This document shows, piece after piece, positions 22,131 through 36,374 of a DNA stretch of 64,000 bases (within the stretch, counting starts at the first letter, position 1; each line of letters begins with the position of its first letter). Location: contig NADL03000084.1 of the NCBI GenBank assembly GCA_002205965.3, positions 248,001 to 312,000 on the forward strand. Direction: 5' to 3'. The notes beneath the pieces are model-generated. The model searched no databases and was not told the origin of the DNA. It saw only the letters and a program-made list of their open reading frames with translations. The translations under genes and the position numbers were made by a program. The DNA is from Kappaphycus alvarezii. Taxonomy: Eukaryota > Rhodophyta > Florideophyceae > Gigartinales > Solieriaceae.

Positions 22131-25100
22131 CGGTCATTAAATCTGTTGAATTATCTAATCTATAGCATTTACTCTACTTTATGTATTAACGGAAAATATT
22201 TCATCTCTTACATTGAAATAGAGTAAATTTACCCAGGTAAATCAATTTTCCACCCAAAGAACACAAAATTGATGAATTTAAGTATTTTTTAAAAATTTTG
22301 AAATTATTAAAATAAAAAATACATTTTTTACACAATGCTTCATCACAAAATGTATAGCCAGGAGACATTGCTTTCAAGTGTCCAAATATTTGATTCAAAA
22401 ACACATTCTAATGTTGTGCTAGCAAAATTGAGATAAATAACAGATTTTTCTTCAAAGTAAAGAAACATTTCAAAGGTATTTCACTCTTAATCTATTCATT
22501 TCTCATTATTCACCACCAAATTGACAGTTATTTACTCTCTTTACTTGAACATATTTTTTTTAAATAATTTGTTTAAAACGGGTGTTGAAATTTTCGTATC
22601 AGCCTCAATGTAAACTAAGAATTATTTCCCTGTATTTTTATTTGACATTTTTCAGAATAATGTATTTCTGGGCCCATTCGAGACCTTTCCCCTGCAGATA
22701 CTCATCATATTATAAAGTAGATACTCAGTTTTTCAAAAACATAATTTTCAAGCACTAGCCAAGGGTTCCAATCAGAACTATAAGAATCTATTTATTTTCA
22801 ATGGAGCCTAAAAATCATATTAAGGATGTCAAGAAATAAAATAAAGGTTCAATGAAAAGTAATTTATATACCAAATCCTGTTGAGACGATAACATGCACG
22901 CAGACTAAAATTGATGTAGATAAAATGGCCTCCACCAAAAAGCAAAGGCACTTCTTTCCATAAATCGATGATAAGTTTCTTTTACTCTATTGTATTGTAA
23001 ATTCTATCTCAAATCTTTTCGTAGCTTCAAAATTTGGTGGCTGAATAGTTAAATTACCTGCTGTATCTTTATAACTCCCAGGCACAAACTGTTGCCGTAG
23101 ACAGTCTGTTTTGTATTATGAGAGTAATCATATCTCAAGAAACCATGGGTTATTTCGACAGTTCAATAAGGAAGTAATAATTTTTTTATGTAACCAGATG
23201 ATTTTCTTCTAAGCTTTTGCTCATTTTATTTACTTTATGTTTAACACTATTCCTAGAAAAAGTTTAATCCAAAAAGTCCGGAGTTCATATGTTGAGAATG
23301 TGTAAAATATTTTTTTCTTTATATAGTGACTATTATAGGATTCAGACCAGAAAAGGAGATGGGCTTGAAGATGTACCTTTTCCCATTTTTTACGGTAAAT
23401 ACTGCAATATCAGAAGTAAATCAGCGGAAAAAATTTATACTTGGTGTTTTCAGTCTATTCATTTTAAACCACTCACTTGATAATGAACTTTACCTGCAAT
23501 TTTGCCAATTTTGATTTACGTGACTCTCATCTAAAATAAGATGGTATTTTACCGAATTTAGTTATTTTTATTTCTTTCAATACAGTACATAATGACATAA
23601 TTGCCTAATTTACTGTATGGAATTAATTTCTATCCCTATAATAGGAGATCACTTGATTAAGAAAATTACCAGGATTTGTTTCGGCTCAGAATGGTTTCTG
23701 AACATTGTTACTATGTCCCTGATGAATATGTCCTGCATCGGCTGTTCGGAATATAGTGAACAAATACAAGGAAATACACAACAGTGAGTTCAGCAATTCC
23801 CCCGCTCTTATGTGGGAGCTCTTTTAGAAATTTTGATCTCATGTACTTAATCTAAGTAGAAAAAAATCGACCCCTCCACTATTATTTAAACCGATCTCAT
23901 CAGAAGATTAAAATTAACTGTGCTCTTAATTAGCTAAATTGACGATTTGCATACATATTCCAATTATCAGATGGATTTAATGCTTTCTGAGCTTAAAATA
24001 TTGTGAAGTTTCATTCCTTTAGATATATTTTTTCATGTATATAAAAATCGACTTCTCTCGGTTAAGAGAAATCATAAAATTGAAGTTAATGCGGTATTAA
24101 TTAATCATATAAGAATAGTATTTGGATAAAAGAACGAAGAATTGCATTTTCTGGGAACTGCGTAATACCTCAATTGCGAATGCAATGACTGTAATCCTCA
24201 AATTATTGATTTCATTTCTGCGTATTCAAAAAATAAACTAAAATATGTACTATGCTCGTAAACGACCCATACTGCTATTGAAAATACGCCAAAAAGCCAA
24301 CTATACTTTATCTTGAGATAGTTGGGATAAATTTACTCTGTACGACATTGTTAATTGAAAATAGGATCAAAGTTAGTCATAATTTGGTGTAGAGACTCCA
24401 CGATTGCCAAAATCTCGAAATGATCTCGAAATTCGGCGAAATTTGTATTGTAGGTTTATCTCGCTCTAATGTAACAGCGTGAATGACATTTCCAGCACCT
24501 TTCAAGAAAATTTTTGAATAGTTATGGTAGTCTTCAGCCTTTAGACTGTAGAAAAATATACCAGGATTACAAATATATGAAAAAACTGCATCAAGCCATT
24601 AATATTTCGATTACGTGAAACAGACTCATTCAGGCCATTTCTTTGAAAGAGAATTTTATCTCCGGAAAACTTTCATGAAAATCAACTTTACCACTTGACT
24701 TCCTAGCTCGAACAGTCAAATTTAGTTTAAATCGTGAATGATAAAAGATTTCACATCTGTGTCTGAGCGGGTGCTCAGCTTCTGCTGCTCAGCCTGACTT
24801 TATCTGTGTGACATGCTGTGGGTAAACCTATTTTGCAAAAAAATGAGTACAGCTACCGCTCATTCTGTCTATGGTCACACAATTGACTGTAAAAGATCTA
24901 TACGAATGTATTTTTTGTCTTATAATTGTGCCCTTTAACAGCTGATTTGCAAGCAACTTCAAGCTCGACAGGCATTAAATAGACGTTTCGATATAAAAAT
25001 TTGTATATGTCTTGTCGTAAGCATCCAATTTGACTCCATCTGGCCCATTTCTTTAGCGCCATGTTTCTTTAAGGTTTTCAGTTCAACCGAAATATATTTT

Positions 25101-28100
25101 GCTCTTTGAATTCCTATCTGTTTAGTAAGTGAAGCGCTATTTGTCGCCTTTGTAACGATTTTTTTGTTGATAACTGACTATATACAAGTTACTTTCATCT
25201 GATTTTCCATTTCATAAATGCATGCTTCAGTTACAATTGCATGTTTACGGAGTAAAGTTCAGGAAAGACGACTTTTATAATTCCATTTGACCAAGTACGG
25301 TGCGATGTCTGGAAAATGTAATGGGTGCCCAAGTTAGATGCGAGAATTACTATCATAGCATTACGAATAAGATGGTATTGGTTTGAGCCCCACCTCAAAA
25401 CTAGCTCAAATGCAGTGAAATATTCAAACAGCACAGAATAGAATGTAGATGATAGTATTGATCGCGGGGAAGAATATAAAAAATACCCGAAACATTCATC
25501 ATTGATGACGAGAATGTATTCATGACCATATGCTAGTCACTAATAAAAACGAATTAAACTTGATCAAGCTCGCTTCCTTTTTCTAAATAAGTTTGTTTAC
25601 CGATAGTTTAAGGGGTTTTTTCCAAGCGATGATACATGGCACAAAAAGAACTCCTCGCAAATTTCGTCCATATTAGCCTACAGTTTATTCCATGCAAATG
25701 TTTTATATGCTCTTATTCGTATCTGGATAGCCAATGTGGTCCCCACCTCTGCAATGTGCTTCGATAAATATGTTTAATTTTAAATCGAAGTCACCAGAGG
25801 GATTCAAATCTGTCCCATTTCACTCATCCACAACGTATGACTTTCAATTAACTTAACTGTGAAATCAGAAGTATTGAAATAAAGATATTCGACTATCAAT
25901 CCGATAGCACCCTGCCTTGTGTAAGCTCAGCGACTTTCATCGTAATGAGCGGAGCTCCAAGAGATTATATGGGTTCCACCGGGTCTGCATTATTATCTGC
26001 GGGAGCCCTGTGTGAAAATTTTTGCCCAGATTTTTCTATCGTCTTGGATGCGCCCAATTCTGTAGTTTAGCTTGGCGAGTCGTTTGGAACAACTCTGTAT
26101 CTATTACAAATTTTGATCGGCAATTTGGTTTCAAGCATTGCTTTTGACATCAAATGCAGTAGATATTTATGGGCTTTGAATATTTAAATTGGATACACAG
26201 TGCAGATATATGCGAAAATCCGGTATAACTCGCAAAGACATCGGATTAGTTTTGCCAATGTTTTGCAAACGGCAGAAAGTACGATTTGAATGATCTGCAC
26301 AGAAAACAGACCGGCTTTTTCTCCCAGATATGCAACGTATCAGTGCTCTGGTCACCATCAAAATTATCAACTTCGGTCAGTACACCTTATCTATTCATTT
26401 ATTCGGTAAAAAAAGCGCCGATGAACAAAACATTCTTTTCAGTGGGATATAAACAACTATCTCAACCTGGTCAGTACGGGTGTCGGACAAGAAAGGTACA
26501 TAGAACGCCTATTTCGGGTCCTGTTATCAAAAAAGAATGATTGAATGTGGTGTATTTTATAGTGATGAACGTTCATCAAAAAGACTTAAAATGGGACCAC
26601 ACATTTCATCAAAACTTGGTGTGGGTTTTCACATCCAGCTCGCATCAGTCACGAACTGCAGAGGAGCACAAACCTCTTTTCGGGGAGCGTATAAACAATT
26701 GCGTCACGTTTTGTCGGTTTAAGCTTCACTCTAATGCTGTCGAAAATATCATCAAAAATTACTTCTCATTGGCAGCCAATTCTCACTATTGCATTTCAGG
26801 TTGAACTTCTTTGCAAACGTTTAGAGATTTTCAGGCTCAGAAGAAAGCCCTTGTAATTTTTTTCGTATCCAGGAATATCATTGGTCCACATGAAACCTTT
26901 TATATTGTATGTACGGCCTCGATGGATGACTTAAGGCATGCCGCACGGTTTGTTTTCATGTGGCGTACAAGATTACCTTGAAAGAGACCGAAAATTTTGT
27001 AATGAAATAAAATTCCGCGAATGAATTGAAGCTGTACTATTCTTATTTGCCTTTCTCATTGGCTTTTCGGAAATCCGGACCAGACCTGTAGCCCTAAGTT
27101 TTTCGTTTCAGGAGATTATCGTAGCACAAGTCCACTTCAAATTTGTAGTTCTGCTGTTAAAAGCCATTTTAAGTCGTTACTCGCATTTTTCTTTGACAAA
27201 TGCTGACAATTTTGGAGTTCATTCAATTTGATGACCCCTTTCCCGGTTTTTACTATCATCAGATTCGATTTCTAGAGGTTAAACATTATCTGAATCTTTC
27301 TAATCGAGTCAAAAGGGAGAGTCGTCCGTCCACTACGTGACAGTTTCATCAGTTTTTCCGTGGTTAACTTACTTTATGTTTTGTTTAGTCCAATTCATCA
27401 GATTGAGATACTACCTCTACACTATTGTGTTCTACAACGTCATCATACAAGGGAATGTCACCATTCATCACGAGAATGGTAAATTTATTGCCAATGGGAA
27501 CCCTATCACTGCGCGGTGATCTCCCAAGATCTATCAACTGTGTAATTAGTTTCTATATATTCTCCAAGGCAGATATAATTCGTACCCATAACCAAAGTAG
27601 AGACATCAAGTCTTGCTAAGATTGATGAAAAAAATTAATTCTAGTTGATTATAGCTTGAATGGAAAATTTGTTACCAGGAAAATCCCCCCAGGTTACACA
27701 GGGCCATGGTTAGCACAAATGGCCTCATCAAACTCGAAAAACTGAGAAATTCACCTTTAAAAACTTTTATCTCACGTTTGAGAGTATAGTCTATCCGTTT
27801 TTAAGCATGAGTGGTTGTATCACCTTCAGAACATGTTCCAGGACTGCTTTCTTGTCTTTCTCAGAGAAATTGCAGTCTCATTCCTCACAAAGAGAATCAT
27901 ACTCTGTTTGAATCATTTTAAAAACTAGGTCTCCATCATCCTTAGAACATTCAAGAAGATCTTTGCTTTGAACCTCCCCTTAGATTCATCACAGTGCTAG
28001 TTCTTAAAAATAGTTCCTCTATCATGGTTAAAATCGCTTTATCTATCAATTAATTTAATCAATTTATTTTCAATATAAATATATATATATATATAAGGAG

Positions 28101-29989
28101 CTCATTTTATAGCTATGAGGCCACTTTGCACGGCCATAGCTTTATCGTAGTTTATTTCAGTCAAGATTTTTAGTACAACGCTTTTGAGGAAGCTCTTTAA
28201 TTTCAGGACCGAGGTTGGTGTGAATAGCTGCGCTGAGAAATATTGATTGACCTGCGATTCCTGGCTGTGTAACTTTTCGTGTGAGACAGTTTAATCTTTA
28301 TGCATTAGAGTCGATAGGCCAAGAAATATGAAGAAATGCCGTCCATTCTGGTATGCCAACATTTATTATGTTCATTCTTAGGTGAGCTATTTTGTAGCGA
28401 AAGTAATACACCTCGATATTAAAGAGAGTCCTTGTAATGGTACGTCACCGAACCATTACTTTGGCGCTGAGCTTTAGATCCAAATTTATTTCTCTTCGTT
28501 AAGAGGAAATTTGTATGAACTTCAGTGCTATTGTCCGAAGTGAAAACTACTCTGGAGCCGAATACTTCTCGGAGGTTGGGAGCCCAAAAGGTAAGCAATG
28601 ATTAAACTGATTGTTTATATTTCTTATCAAAAAGCAAAATGTTTCAACCAGAGTTAAAATAGAGAGGGACCCAATGGAATCATTGGCAAAGCATACATTT
28701 ATGAATTCAAATTTCTTATGGAACAACCGCCCTAGAAGTTTCAAATTAAAATATTATGAAGGTTCCCATAGCATTAATTATGGAAGCTTACGGCACTGAA
28801 CATCATGATAAAGCTCCTTTCGGTGGTAATTTATAGAAACATTTCCGATTTGTAAGCGGAGGACAGGCGAGTTATCCATTGTGGCTTCACGTAATTGCCG
28901 TAGAACAAAAAAGTATAATGTTTTTGCCAAGGTACGATAGTTTCTGATTACGGAGCGAAAGTTAAGATGGCGCTTACGGGCAGAATAATGAAAGCAATAA
29001 TGCAAGATACTGTTAGTAAAAGAAAAGGTTAGGATATTCGTCAAAATTAGCTATGAGTTTTCTTGAAAAATATAGCCCAAATAAGACAGTAATCGCTTAC
29101 TGTTTCAAGTTTTTATAATCCATACGAGTTATTGGCCACTACTGGTGATGAGTTGATTGGTTGAAAATTCAAATTATGATTTACGGTTCTACTTCTTACG
29201 CCACTGAAAATGATCTATTTTTGAGGTGTAAACCCGTTATGGTTCACCCTTGTTACCTGTCGGACGCCTCCGGTCGGTACGCAAAGATCTCAATAACTCA
29301 GTAAAGCCATAAGATGGGGTCCAATACATTCCAAAGGACACATAATGGTAATTATAGGGAAGCACAAGAATGAGTTTGGCTCACTCTCGGGCGCGCTTTC
29401 CTAACCGGGTTTCAGTATTGTATGCATGGACGGAGAAAGGCGCGGTAAAAACTAATGTAGCTAGTACCAGGAGGAGTAACAAAATTGCAAAATGATAGGA
29501 AGGGTTTGAATGAGGGTAAGTAGGTTACTCGGGGGTGTAAGCTTGCTCACGTTTTACTTTTTGGGCACCAGAAAGAGAATTCAATCCAATAATCACGACA
29601 TTTTCGCGGCTCCAAATGCCACGGACACAAATAGTCTTTTGAATGTAAGCACTAAATTCAAAAAAAATAATTACGCTTTACACTAAAACCCTACTGTACA
29701 GATATGCCGTAACGGTACACTATTGCATCTTTTACGCCCCCGCGTATACTGTGCTGCAGTATGGCTGCTCAATTCGCATTCGTTACTGAGCTTTTGACGT
29801 TGTAACTTTCACTCTTCGTATAAGTGGCACCGGTCAGTTTTCATCGCATCGGCACCACTACACCGAAATTTCATTTTCAGTCTTGGTGTATATACTATAT
29901 CGTAAATGCGTAACTAATGTGCTGTATCAACTCACGAATTCTTATCAAAATCAATCGCAATATGCTAAGCAAGTAGGAATAGACAAGAT

Positions 29990-30900
29990 GATTCGTACCA
30001 CCATAGAGGCCCGGGCTCAACTTCGACGATTTGTTAAGCTCATTGGTTTACTGAGTGTGATATCTAAGAAAAGGCTGAGTTCAACGCCCAGGCCAAGTAC
30101 GGAATGCTGCGTAAGGCAGCAATGGAAGATAAAAGGCTCTCCGATTTCCTCCTTATAATGGGCCCTCACGCTGTTAATGTCCTTAAGGTTACCCTAGTAG
30201 AGTTGGTCAAGAACTCGGATATATTGCAGTCGCCGAGTGAAGTATCGAGGGGGACCTTAAAAATATTTCTTTCATACATCTTGAAAAGAATTACCATTAG
30301 GTTAGAAGTCGCTGTGTGGGGAGTAACCGACCGAAGCTCTGCTGGCCTCTGGGGAATAAAGCTGAAGTCTTCTGTCATAATACGAATTGTTCGTTTATAA
30401 TTATTGTGACTAAGCAGGAAGATGGCTACACGCAACCCAACAAGCTGTCGACCTTTGAGGGTAAGAGGGGCTTCTTTTCTTTGAGCTCTTGGTTTTATCA
30501 ATTTAGTGAGTACCTCGCTCTGGTTCATGAAGATTGGTACGAAAAATCTAAAGGCTATGAAGATTTCAATAGATGTTGAAAGTGCTTACTACCGGGCTGT
30601 AATGTTCTCGAATGTACAAAATTCTGTATCCATCAAAGGCTCTGAGAGTATCGTGCGCGAAGGGACGTTGATTTGGTTAGAGTTGGAGCGTTGAAGTAAG
30701 ATGGATGTAACACCAATGTAGTATCGAAGAAGTTCTTGCATAAGCATCAAGATTAGTTCTTGATGGCCAGGATGCCTTTTACAGTGAGGTACTAAGTAAA
30801 GGAGGCAATGTAAGAATAATTGAAAGATATCATTGGAGGAAAGATTCCTATTGGAGCCCATGATTATACATCAAACTGGGCTGTGCAAAGTTTCTGACAT
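29990..30900 (+). pseudogene. Gag-like remnant of gypsy B
   Basis: Broken open segments (29883-30158, 30104-30400 and 30506-30694) lie immediately upstream of the polymerase remnant. They contain a charged, helix-rich stretch near 30060-30170. No CCHC zinc knuckle is visible. The call rests on position before pol, not on a family match. Confidence 0.35.
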
Positions 30901-31224
30901 GAGGTTTTTCTGGGTATACCATGGCATGCTACAAATAATTGCAGAACATTTTGTCGTGGAAGGGTAGCGAAATTTGGTGATAAGAAACTACCAATACGGT
31001 CTTCTCATGAGGAACAGGATATATACGATGATGTACCTCGTCGTGAGAAACAAAAGCTTGAAGTGACCAAACTTGCAGTGAGAACTTTCAGAAGATTTTT
31101 GAGAAAGAAATAACATCGGGAAGAACTCCAAATGTTTCAAGTTGTTAATGTGAACAATTCGGTTATGAATAAGAAGATTAGTGAAAGCAAGGAGTTGATT
31201 AATAATTCCAATTCAAGCCTGAGG

Positions 31225-33560
31225 ATAATTCTGAAATGTACGATTCTGTTTTCCGGGAGAATCTGCCTGAAAGGCTCCCTACAGAGTGTGGTGTTGATTA
31301 TTCTAGTCAGACTAAGGAGGGTTCAAAAGCACTGCACAGATCATTTTTTAAGCTTTCGCCTGCGGACTTGGAAGATGCACGTGACTATGTATAAATCTTG
31401 TTGCTGAAAGGAAATATTAGGCCAAGTAAGCCATTTCGGGGTGCTTCTTTGTTCTTCTTGAGTGATAAAGAAACATTGAGAGGAGTTGTCCACTACCGCA
31501 CTCTGAATCGGATCAAGAAACTGAATAATGCGCCACTGCATAGATGTAGTGAAATGCATGACCGAGTTAGAGGACTATCTGCTTTTTCAAAGCTAGATCT
31601 CATTACTGGATCTCATCATATTAGGATGAGGGTCAAAAACGTGGTAAAGACGGCTTTAAATACGAATTATGGATAGTTTGAGAATCTAGTGATACCAATC
31701 GGAATATTTAAAGCTACAGCTAAGTTTTAGACGCTAAGAGCAGCATATCTTACGATTACATGGAAATGTTTATCTTTGTATACATTATTGACTTGCTTAT
31801 AACCAGTAATAATGAGACGTATCACCTGGGGCACATCAAGATTTTACTCTCAAAGTTGAAAAAGCACAATCTGTTCGTTGCTGAGAGGAAGCCAGAGTTC
31901 ATGAAGACGAAGATTACCTTCCTCGCGATGATTGTAGATAGTTTTGAAATGCGTGCAAATCGTGATAGAGTTGAGTTTTTGAAGTCGTGGTCGTGACCGA
32001 AAATTTTGTTTGAGTTTAGTAGTTACCTTGGACTGATTCAATTATTTCGAAGGTTCATCAGGAAATTCTCCTGGATTTCTGCTCCTCTGACTAATCTCAG
32101 AAGATATATTACGGCATTGATAAGTGGGATGACAATTGTGATGACTCATTTCTGAAATAGAAGGATCTAATTACTTTTGCTCCAATCCTGATCACACTGG
32201 ATTGGCAGATGCCATTCAGAGGTGACATTGATTTGTCACAGAGATCTTTTGTAGTGATTCCGTTCTTTTCTAAGAAAATAACTGATCCTGAGCAAGACTA
32301 CACCGCCAATGATCGTGAAGTCTGGGATTGATCTACTTCCTGGAAAGGTCACGGTGCTACTTGGAGAGCTGACGTTTCGAGGTTTTCACCGACAACCAGG
32401 GTTTGGAAACATTCTGTATGAAGCCTAAGCTGAGTAGGCGGGAAGAGAGATGGGTATGAACCTTAGGATACTTAAAAGTATTCCAGGTTGTGCTGAAGCA
32501 CGGGAGGATATATGTACTTAGAGATCCATTGCCAAGAGCTTCTCTTATTTCAGGAGTAGTTGACCAGTTTCTGAATCTGAAGCATATTGATATCCCACAT
32601 GTCGAGCTTGGTTCTGTGATTGGAAGCTGTGAGGACGACCATTTCTTCGGCCCCATTTCTAAGTTTTTGCACGGTGAACGAATTGAAGATTATTTGAAAT
32701 TAGGCAAGTTGAGAGGCTTTTGCAGTTTGTTCCACAGGAAATGAAAGCGTCAATTGAGCGTAGAAAACTCTTTGTAGCTCTAAAATCTCTTCAAAGGATC
32801 GTAGATATTGCGTGTGACTCAAAGATCGCGGGTCTCTTTAATTTCTCAAAGACTGCGTCAAGGCTCGAGAATTATCGTTAGGAATACAATGGAAAATATG
32901 TGGATATATACATGAAAGGCTGCTTGAAATTTCAGAAGAAGAGAGATAACGCTGTAAAGTAGCTTTAGTATCTATCTGCGTTGGAGGCAAAGATCTGGAA
33001 ATGGGTTTCCTCTGCCACCGATTTCATTGTTGAACTTTCGAACTTTCGATGAAAAGGTATTGATATGAAAGTGCTGCAATATTGGCCGACAGGTTTTCAA
33101 GAAGAGCTCATTCTATTTCATTAAAGGGAACTGACACAGCAGTAGATGTCGCTGATAGGGGTTTCAGCAACGTAATCATGCTCCATTAGATGTAACATGA
33201 CTTTTTTTCAAACCTCAGCGCCAAGTTCACATCGAAGTTTTGGGAACGCCTGATGGATCTGTGGAGAGTAAAGTCGAAGATATCGAGTATTCTTCAACCT
33301 TTAAGCAGATGTAGATTCGTAAATATTGAATAATATAGTTGAAAACTATCTACGATGCTGTTGTATTTACAGAAAGATGCCTGGGATGAACTGTTTACCG
33401 GAGCAGAGTTTGCCTACACATCAGCAGTCAGGGAATGTCTCTTTTTGAAGTTGGGTTGGGCTGGAGCTCTAGTTACACTATGGATCTACTGATAGCATTT
33501 AATTATCCGGTAAAATATTTTGAAGAGTTAAAATCGAGACTTAAGACATTATAAAGTGTG
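31225..33560 (+). pseudogene. Gypsy B pol remnant: RT, RNase H, integrase
   Basis: The pre-RT signature (L-P-E-R-L-P-T-E-C-G-V-D) starts near 31270. L-x-x-G-N-I-R-P-S-K follows near 31400 and F-S-K-L-D-L-I-T-G near 31590. The catalytic box near 31775 reads V-Y-I-I-D-L-L-I, so one of the paired Asp residues of the usual Y-x-D-D is replaced by Ile. The tether segment (F-M-K-T-K-I-T-F-L) lies near 31900. RNase H traces include V-F-T-D-N-Q-G near 32385. Integrase traces lie between about 32,880 and 33,540, including the zinc-finger side and a late V-E-N-Y-L-R-C segment near 33340. Several stops and frameshifts mean it is inactive. Confidence 0.75.
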
Positions 33561-33599
33561 TTACATGAGTGTAAATCCCTCCGCCCAAGAAAAGGAAAA

Positions 33600-34330
33600 A
33601 GAATAAGAAATTCAAAAGTATCCCAGATGAAGTACTAGAGTACGTGAAGAAGTACAATTTGGTAGCGTAGCTGGCATCGGCCCCAACTGAAATAATTTTG
33701 TTCAACTTTTGAGGGACGACTCAGAGAATGCGAGAAAAGAACCCAAAAAATTTATAAGGCCTAATAAGTCCGCTAAGGGTAAGAAATTGTTTCTTCAATC
33801 GGCCTCGACAGCACCAAGATTTTTTAAAATGATACGAGTCAAAGTATCGAGAATGAAAGCCCAAGATGTTTTCGACTCGGGCGCTGTTCTAAATATCATT
33901 TCAGGAAGTTTGGTGACAGATCTAGATCTCTAAATTATTCCAACTACTCCAAGAATAACTGCTGCGGATGGAACTGTATCAAAATGCATGGGCACTGTTG
34001 ACAAGGTTTCCTGTCTACTTTCTGGTCTTTCCTGGTCTACCTTTCGAGTAAATCATTTGTTGTCCTACCATGGAAAAACTAGGGATATGTATTGACTTGG
34101 GAACCATGAAGATGCCCCTGGACTTCGACAAAGGTATATATCCGGAAGATTTAAGAGATACGGACGGTGAATATTTCATTCATAGCTTTCAATTCACTTC
34201 TAACCATGAAATCGAAGAATTCGAGCAAGCCAACACTTTCGTAAATGGAAAAAAGTACGCTCGAGGAGTATCAAACATGGCATGGGATCATTATGATTCC
34301 GGGTTTGAAACAGACAACGACTGAAATTAT
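33600..34330 (+). pseudogene. Gypsy A#1 aspartic protease region
   Basis: Open segments at 33709-33933 and 34070-34324 match the protease side of copy #2 (63.34-64.0 kb). The active-site motif is V-F-D-S-G-A-V near 33870. The stretch following the second segment keeps an acidic linker ending D-Y/H-D-S-G-F-E-T-D. Unlike copy #2, the junction into the acidic linker is in frame here. Point stops interrupt it. Confidence 0.7.
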
Positions 34331-34549
34331 AGGGCAAATTGGAGACCCTAATGTGTTTCTTTTTACGATATTGTCGAGTCAAAGGACAGAATTCGGAGTA
34401 TGAAAGGCTAATACCTTTGGAAAGAGAATAAGAATATGTCTAATTCTATATCTGAAGATATGGACACGCCGAAAGAGGACCTTCAAAGTAGGGAGTGTAA
34501 GGATCACCAAGAAGAACAGCACAAGACCGCATAAATTCAAGAGAAATTG

Positions 34550-36374
34550 CAGCATCTCCCCTCCCACGCCTCAATGAAAATATCCGACATATTAACATCT
34601 TCCAAAGCAATGGCATCGACCTTTTCAGATCAAAGACAAGCAAGTGTACCGGTCACTCAATCATTCGAACTTCCCGATACTCAACCAATTTACCATGGCC
34701 CTAGACGTCAACCGGCGAAATATGACCAATTTATCCCATGAAATGTTACAAATATGCTATAAATGATATTTCTGAGCCAGTTTCATCTTCATGGTCATTT
34801 ATTGTTTTGGGAACACCAAAGAAGAATTAAAAACTTCATTTTTGCATCGGATACAGACAATTGAACCAAATATTAATACCCTGTCGATTTCCGATTCCAA
34901 ATATGGAGGAAGTCATCGAGGGCTTGAAGGACGTAAGATACCTCACATCAATTGACCTTTACGCTGGCTATTGGCAGATTCCGTTGGATGAAAAATGTAA
35001 AAAAAAAGACCTTTACCAGCAAAGTCTGTACATTCGGGTTCGAAGTGATGCCTTTTGGTCTCATGAATGCACCACCTGCATTCCAAGGAATAATGAACGA
35101 GGTTTTGGAAGGACTTCCATTTGCAAGAGTTTATGTCGATGATGTGGTAATATTCTCAAAAAAATTGGACCAGCACCTATCGCATGTCAAGATAGTGGTG
35201 GAGAGGATATCTGCATACAGCCTGAAAATTAAGTTGAGCAAATGCTTCTTTGCGAAAACTTCTATCCAATTACTCGGCCATATCGTCGATCAAGAGGGAA
35301 TTAGAGTGGATGCAGAGAAAAACGAAAAAAAATCAAGTTGGCACCAAGGCCCGCTTCAAAGACGGAGGTTCGAAGCTTCTTAGGACTTCCCTCATATTGC
35401 CGAAGATTTATCAAAGATTTCACCAAGACAGCAGCACTTTCACATGCCAGTACTATGACGAACGGAAAGTTTTACTGTAACAATAAAATTCAAACTACAT
35501 TTAAAGAGCTTATAGATAAGGTATGTGTCCTCTCAGTTCTCATGAATCCAGATTTCAATAGACCATTTTTTGTCGAAACGAATGCCTCAGAAAGGTCTCT
35601 GGGCGCCGTTTTGTGCCAAAAGGATGAAGAAGGAAGACTATACCCTCTTCAATTCGCAATTAGTACTCTGAATGATGCTTAAAAAGATACTCAATCTGCG
35701 AGAAAGAAGCACTAGCTGTCGTATTCGAGCTGAAAAAGTTTCACGTCTACTTTTAGTCACTCGAAAAATCTTTTTTGATAGCTGACCACCAGACACTTAA
35801 GAATGCATTCCAAAAGAAAGATGTTCATCACCGCTTGGCTCGATGGCTCGAAATTTTTGCAGAATATTGGTTAGAAATTGTGTATAGACCCGGACGCAAT
35901 ATTCAGCCTGCTGATTGCATATCCCGCCGGAAGTGTCCAATGAATCCAAGTGAAAAATTCTCCGATGACATCGCCAGAGTTGCCGAGGGGCAAATTTCAA
36001 ACTGTAACGAGTACAAACCTTATCTACAGAGGCTAGTGAAATTTCTTGACGGACTAGAAATGATAAACGTTGATCTTGAACACATAAATTGGGTATGCAA
36101 GAATCAAAAAGTTTTTATAATGTGGGAAGGGAAACTCTTCCGGTACACTAAAGCCTTTCCTCGAAACATAGCCCCTTTGAAAGGAATAATGAAGACCTTG
36201 AGTTCTATTCATGATTCATTAGGGCATTGGGATCTGGAAACAACCAAGCAATTCATTACGGAAAGATTCTGGTGGCCCAGTTTCCATAAGGATGTCTATA
36301 ATTTATTGAAAAGCTGCGACAATTGTCAAAAACTCACACCGAAGAAGAGGAAAAGGTGGATGCTCACAATTTGA
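34550..36374 (+). pseudogene. Gypsy A#1 RT-RNase H-integrase N-terminus
   Basis: RT motifs include R-F-P-I-P-N-M-E-E near 34885, S-I-D-L-Y-A-G-Y-W-Q-I-P near 34955, M-P-F-G-L-M-N-A-P near 35050 and R-V-Y-V-D-D near 35135 (catalytic YVDD intact). RNase H traces lie at about 35,570-35,900 (F-V-E-T-N-A-S-E-R-S, with the first catalytic Asp changed to Asn). An uninterrupted segment from 35775 carries the end of RNase H and the integrase HHCC finger (C-D-N-C-Q-K near 36320). It stops at 36374 just after a KKRKRW junction, where copy #2 has a further ~480 bp encoding the catalytic core. Frameshifts lie near 35,005, 35,340 and 35,680. Confidence 0.8.

Larger units (their letters stand above)
18705..29880. 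other. AT-rich gene desert
   Basis: About 11 kb without a supportable gene. Composition becomes less AT-rich from about 25 kb. Open stretches at 26286-26804, 28547-29044 and elsewhere have no recognisable motifs, although the 25-29 kb part may be old transposon DNA too decayed for me to name. An (AT)n run lies near 28075-28095. Confidence 0.5.
29880..33565 (+). mobile_element. Ty3/gypsy retrotransposon family B, decayed, 3' end missing
   Basis: Plus-strand remnants occur in the order gag-like, reverse transcriptase, RNase H, integrase, which is the Ty3/gypsy order. Stops and frameshifts occur throughout. The right end passes directly into family-A gypsy coding sequence at about 33,566 with no LTR in between. 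No 5' LTR could be recognised in 29.2-29.9 kb. Confidence 0.8.

Noticed and set aside
26286..26804. Two adjacent ORFs that might be an old transposase
   Set aside because: No catalytic or family motif could be identified in either frame.
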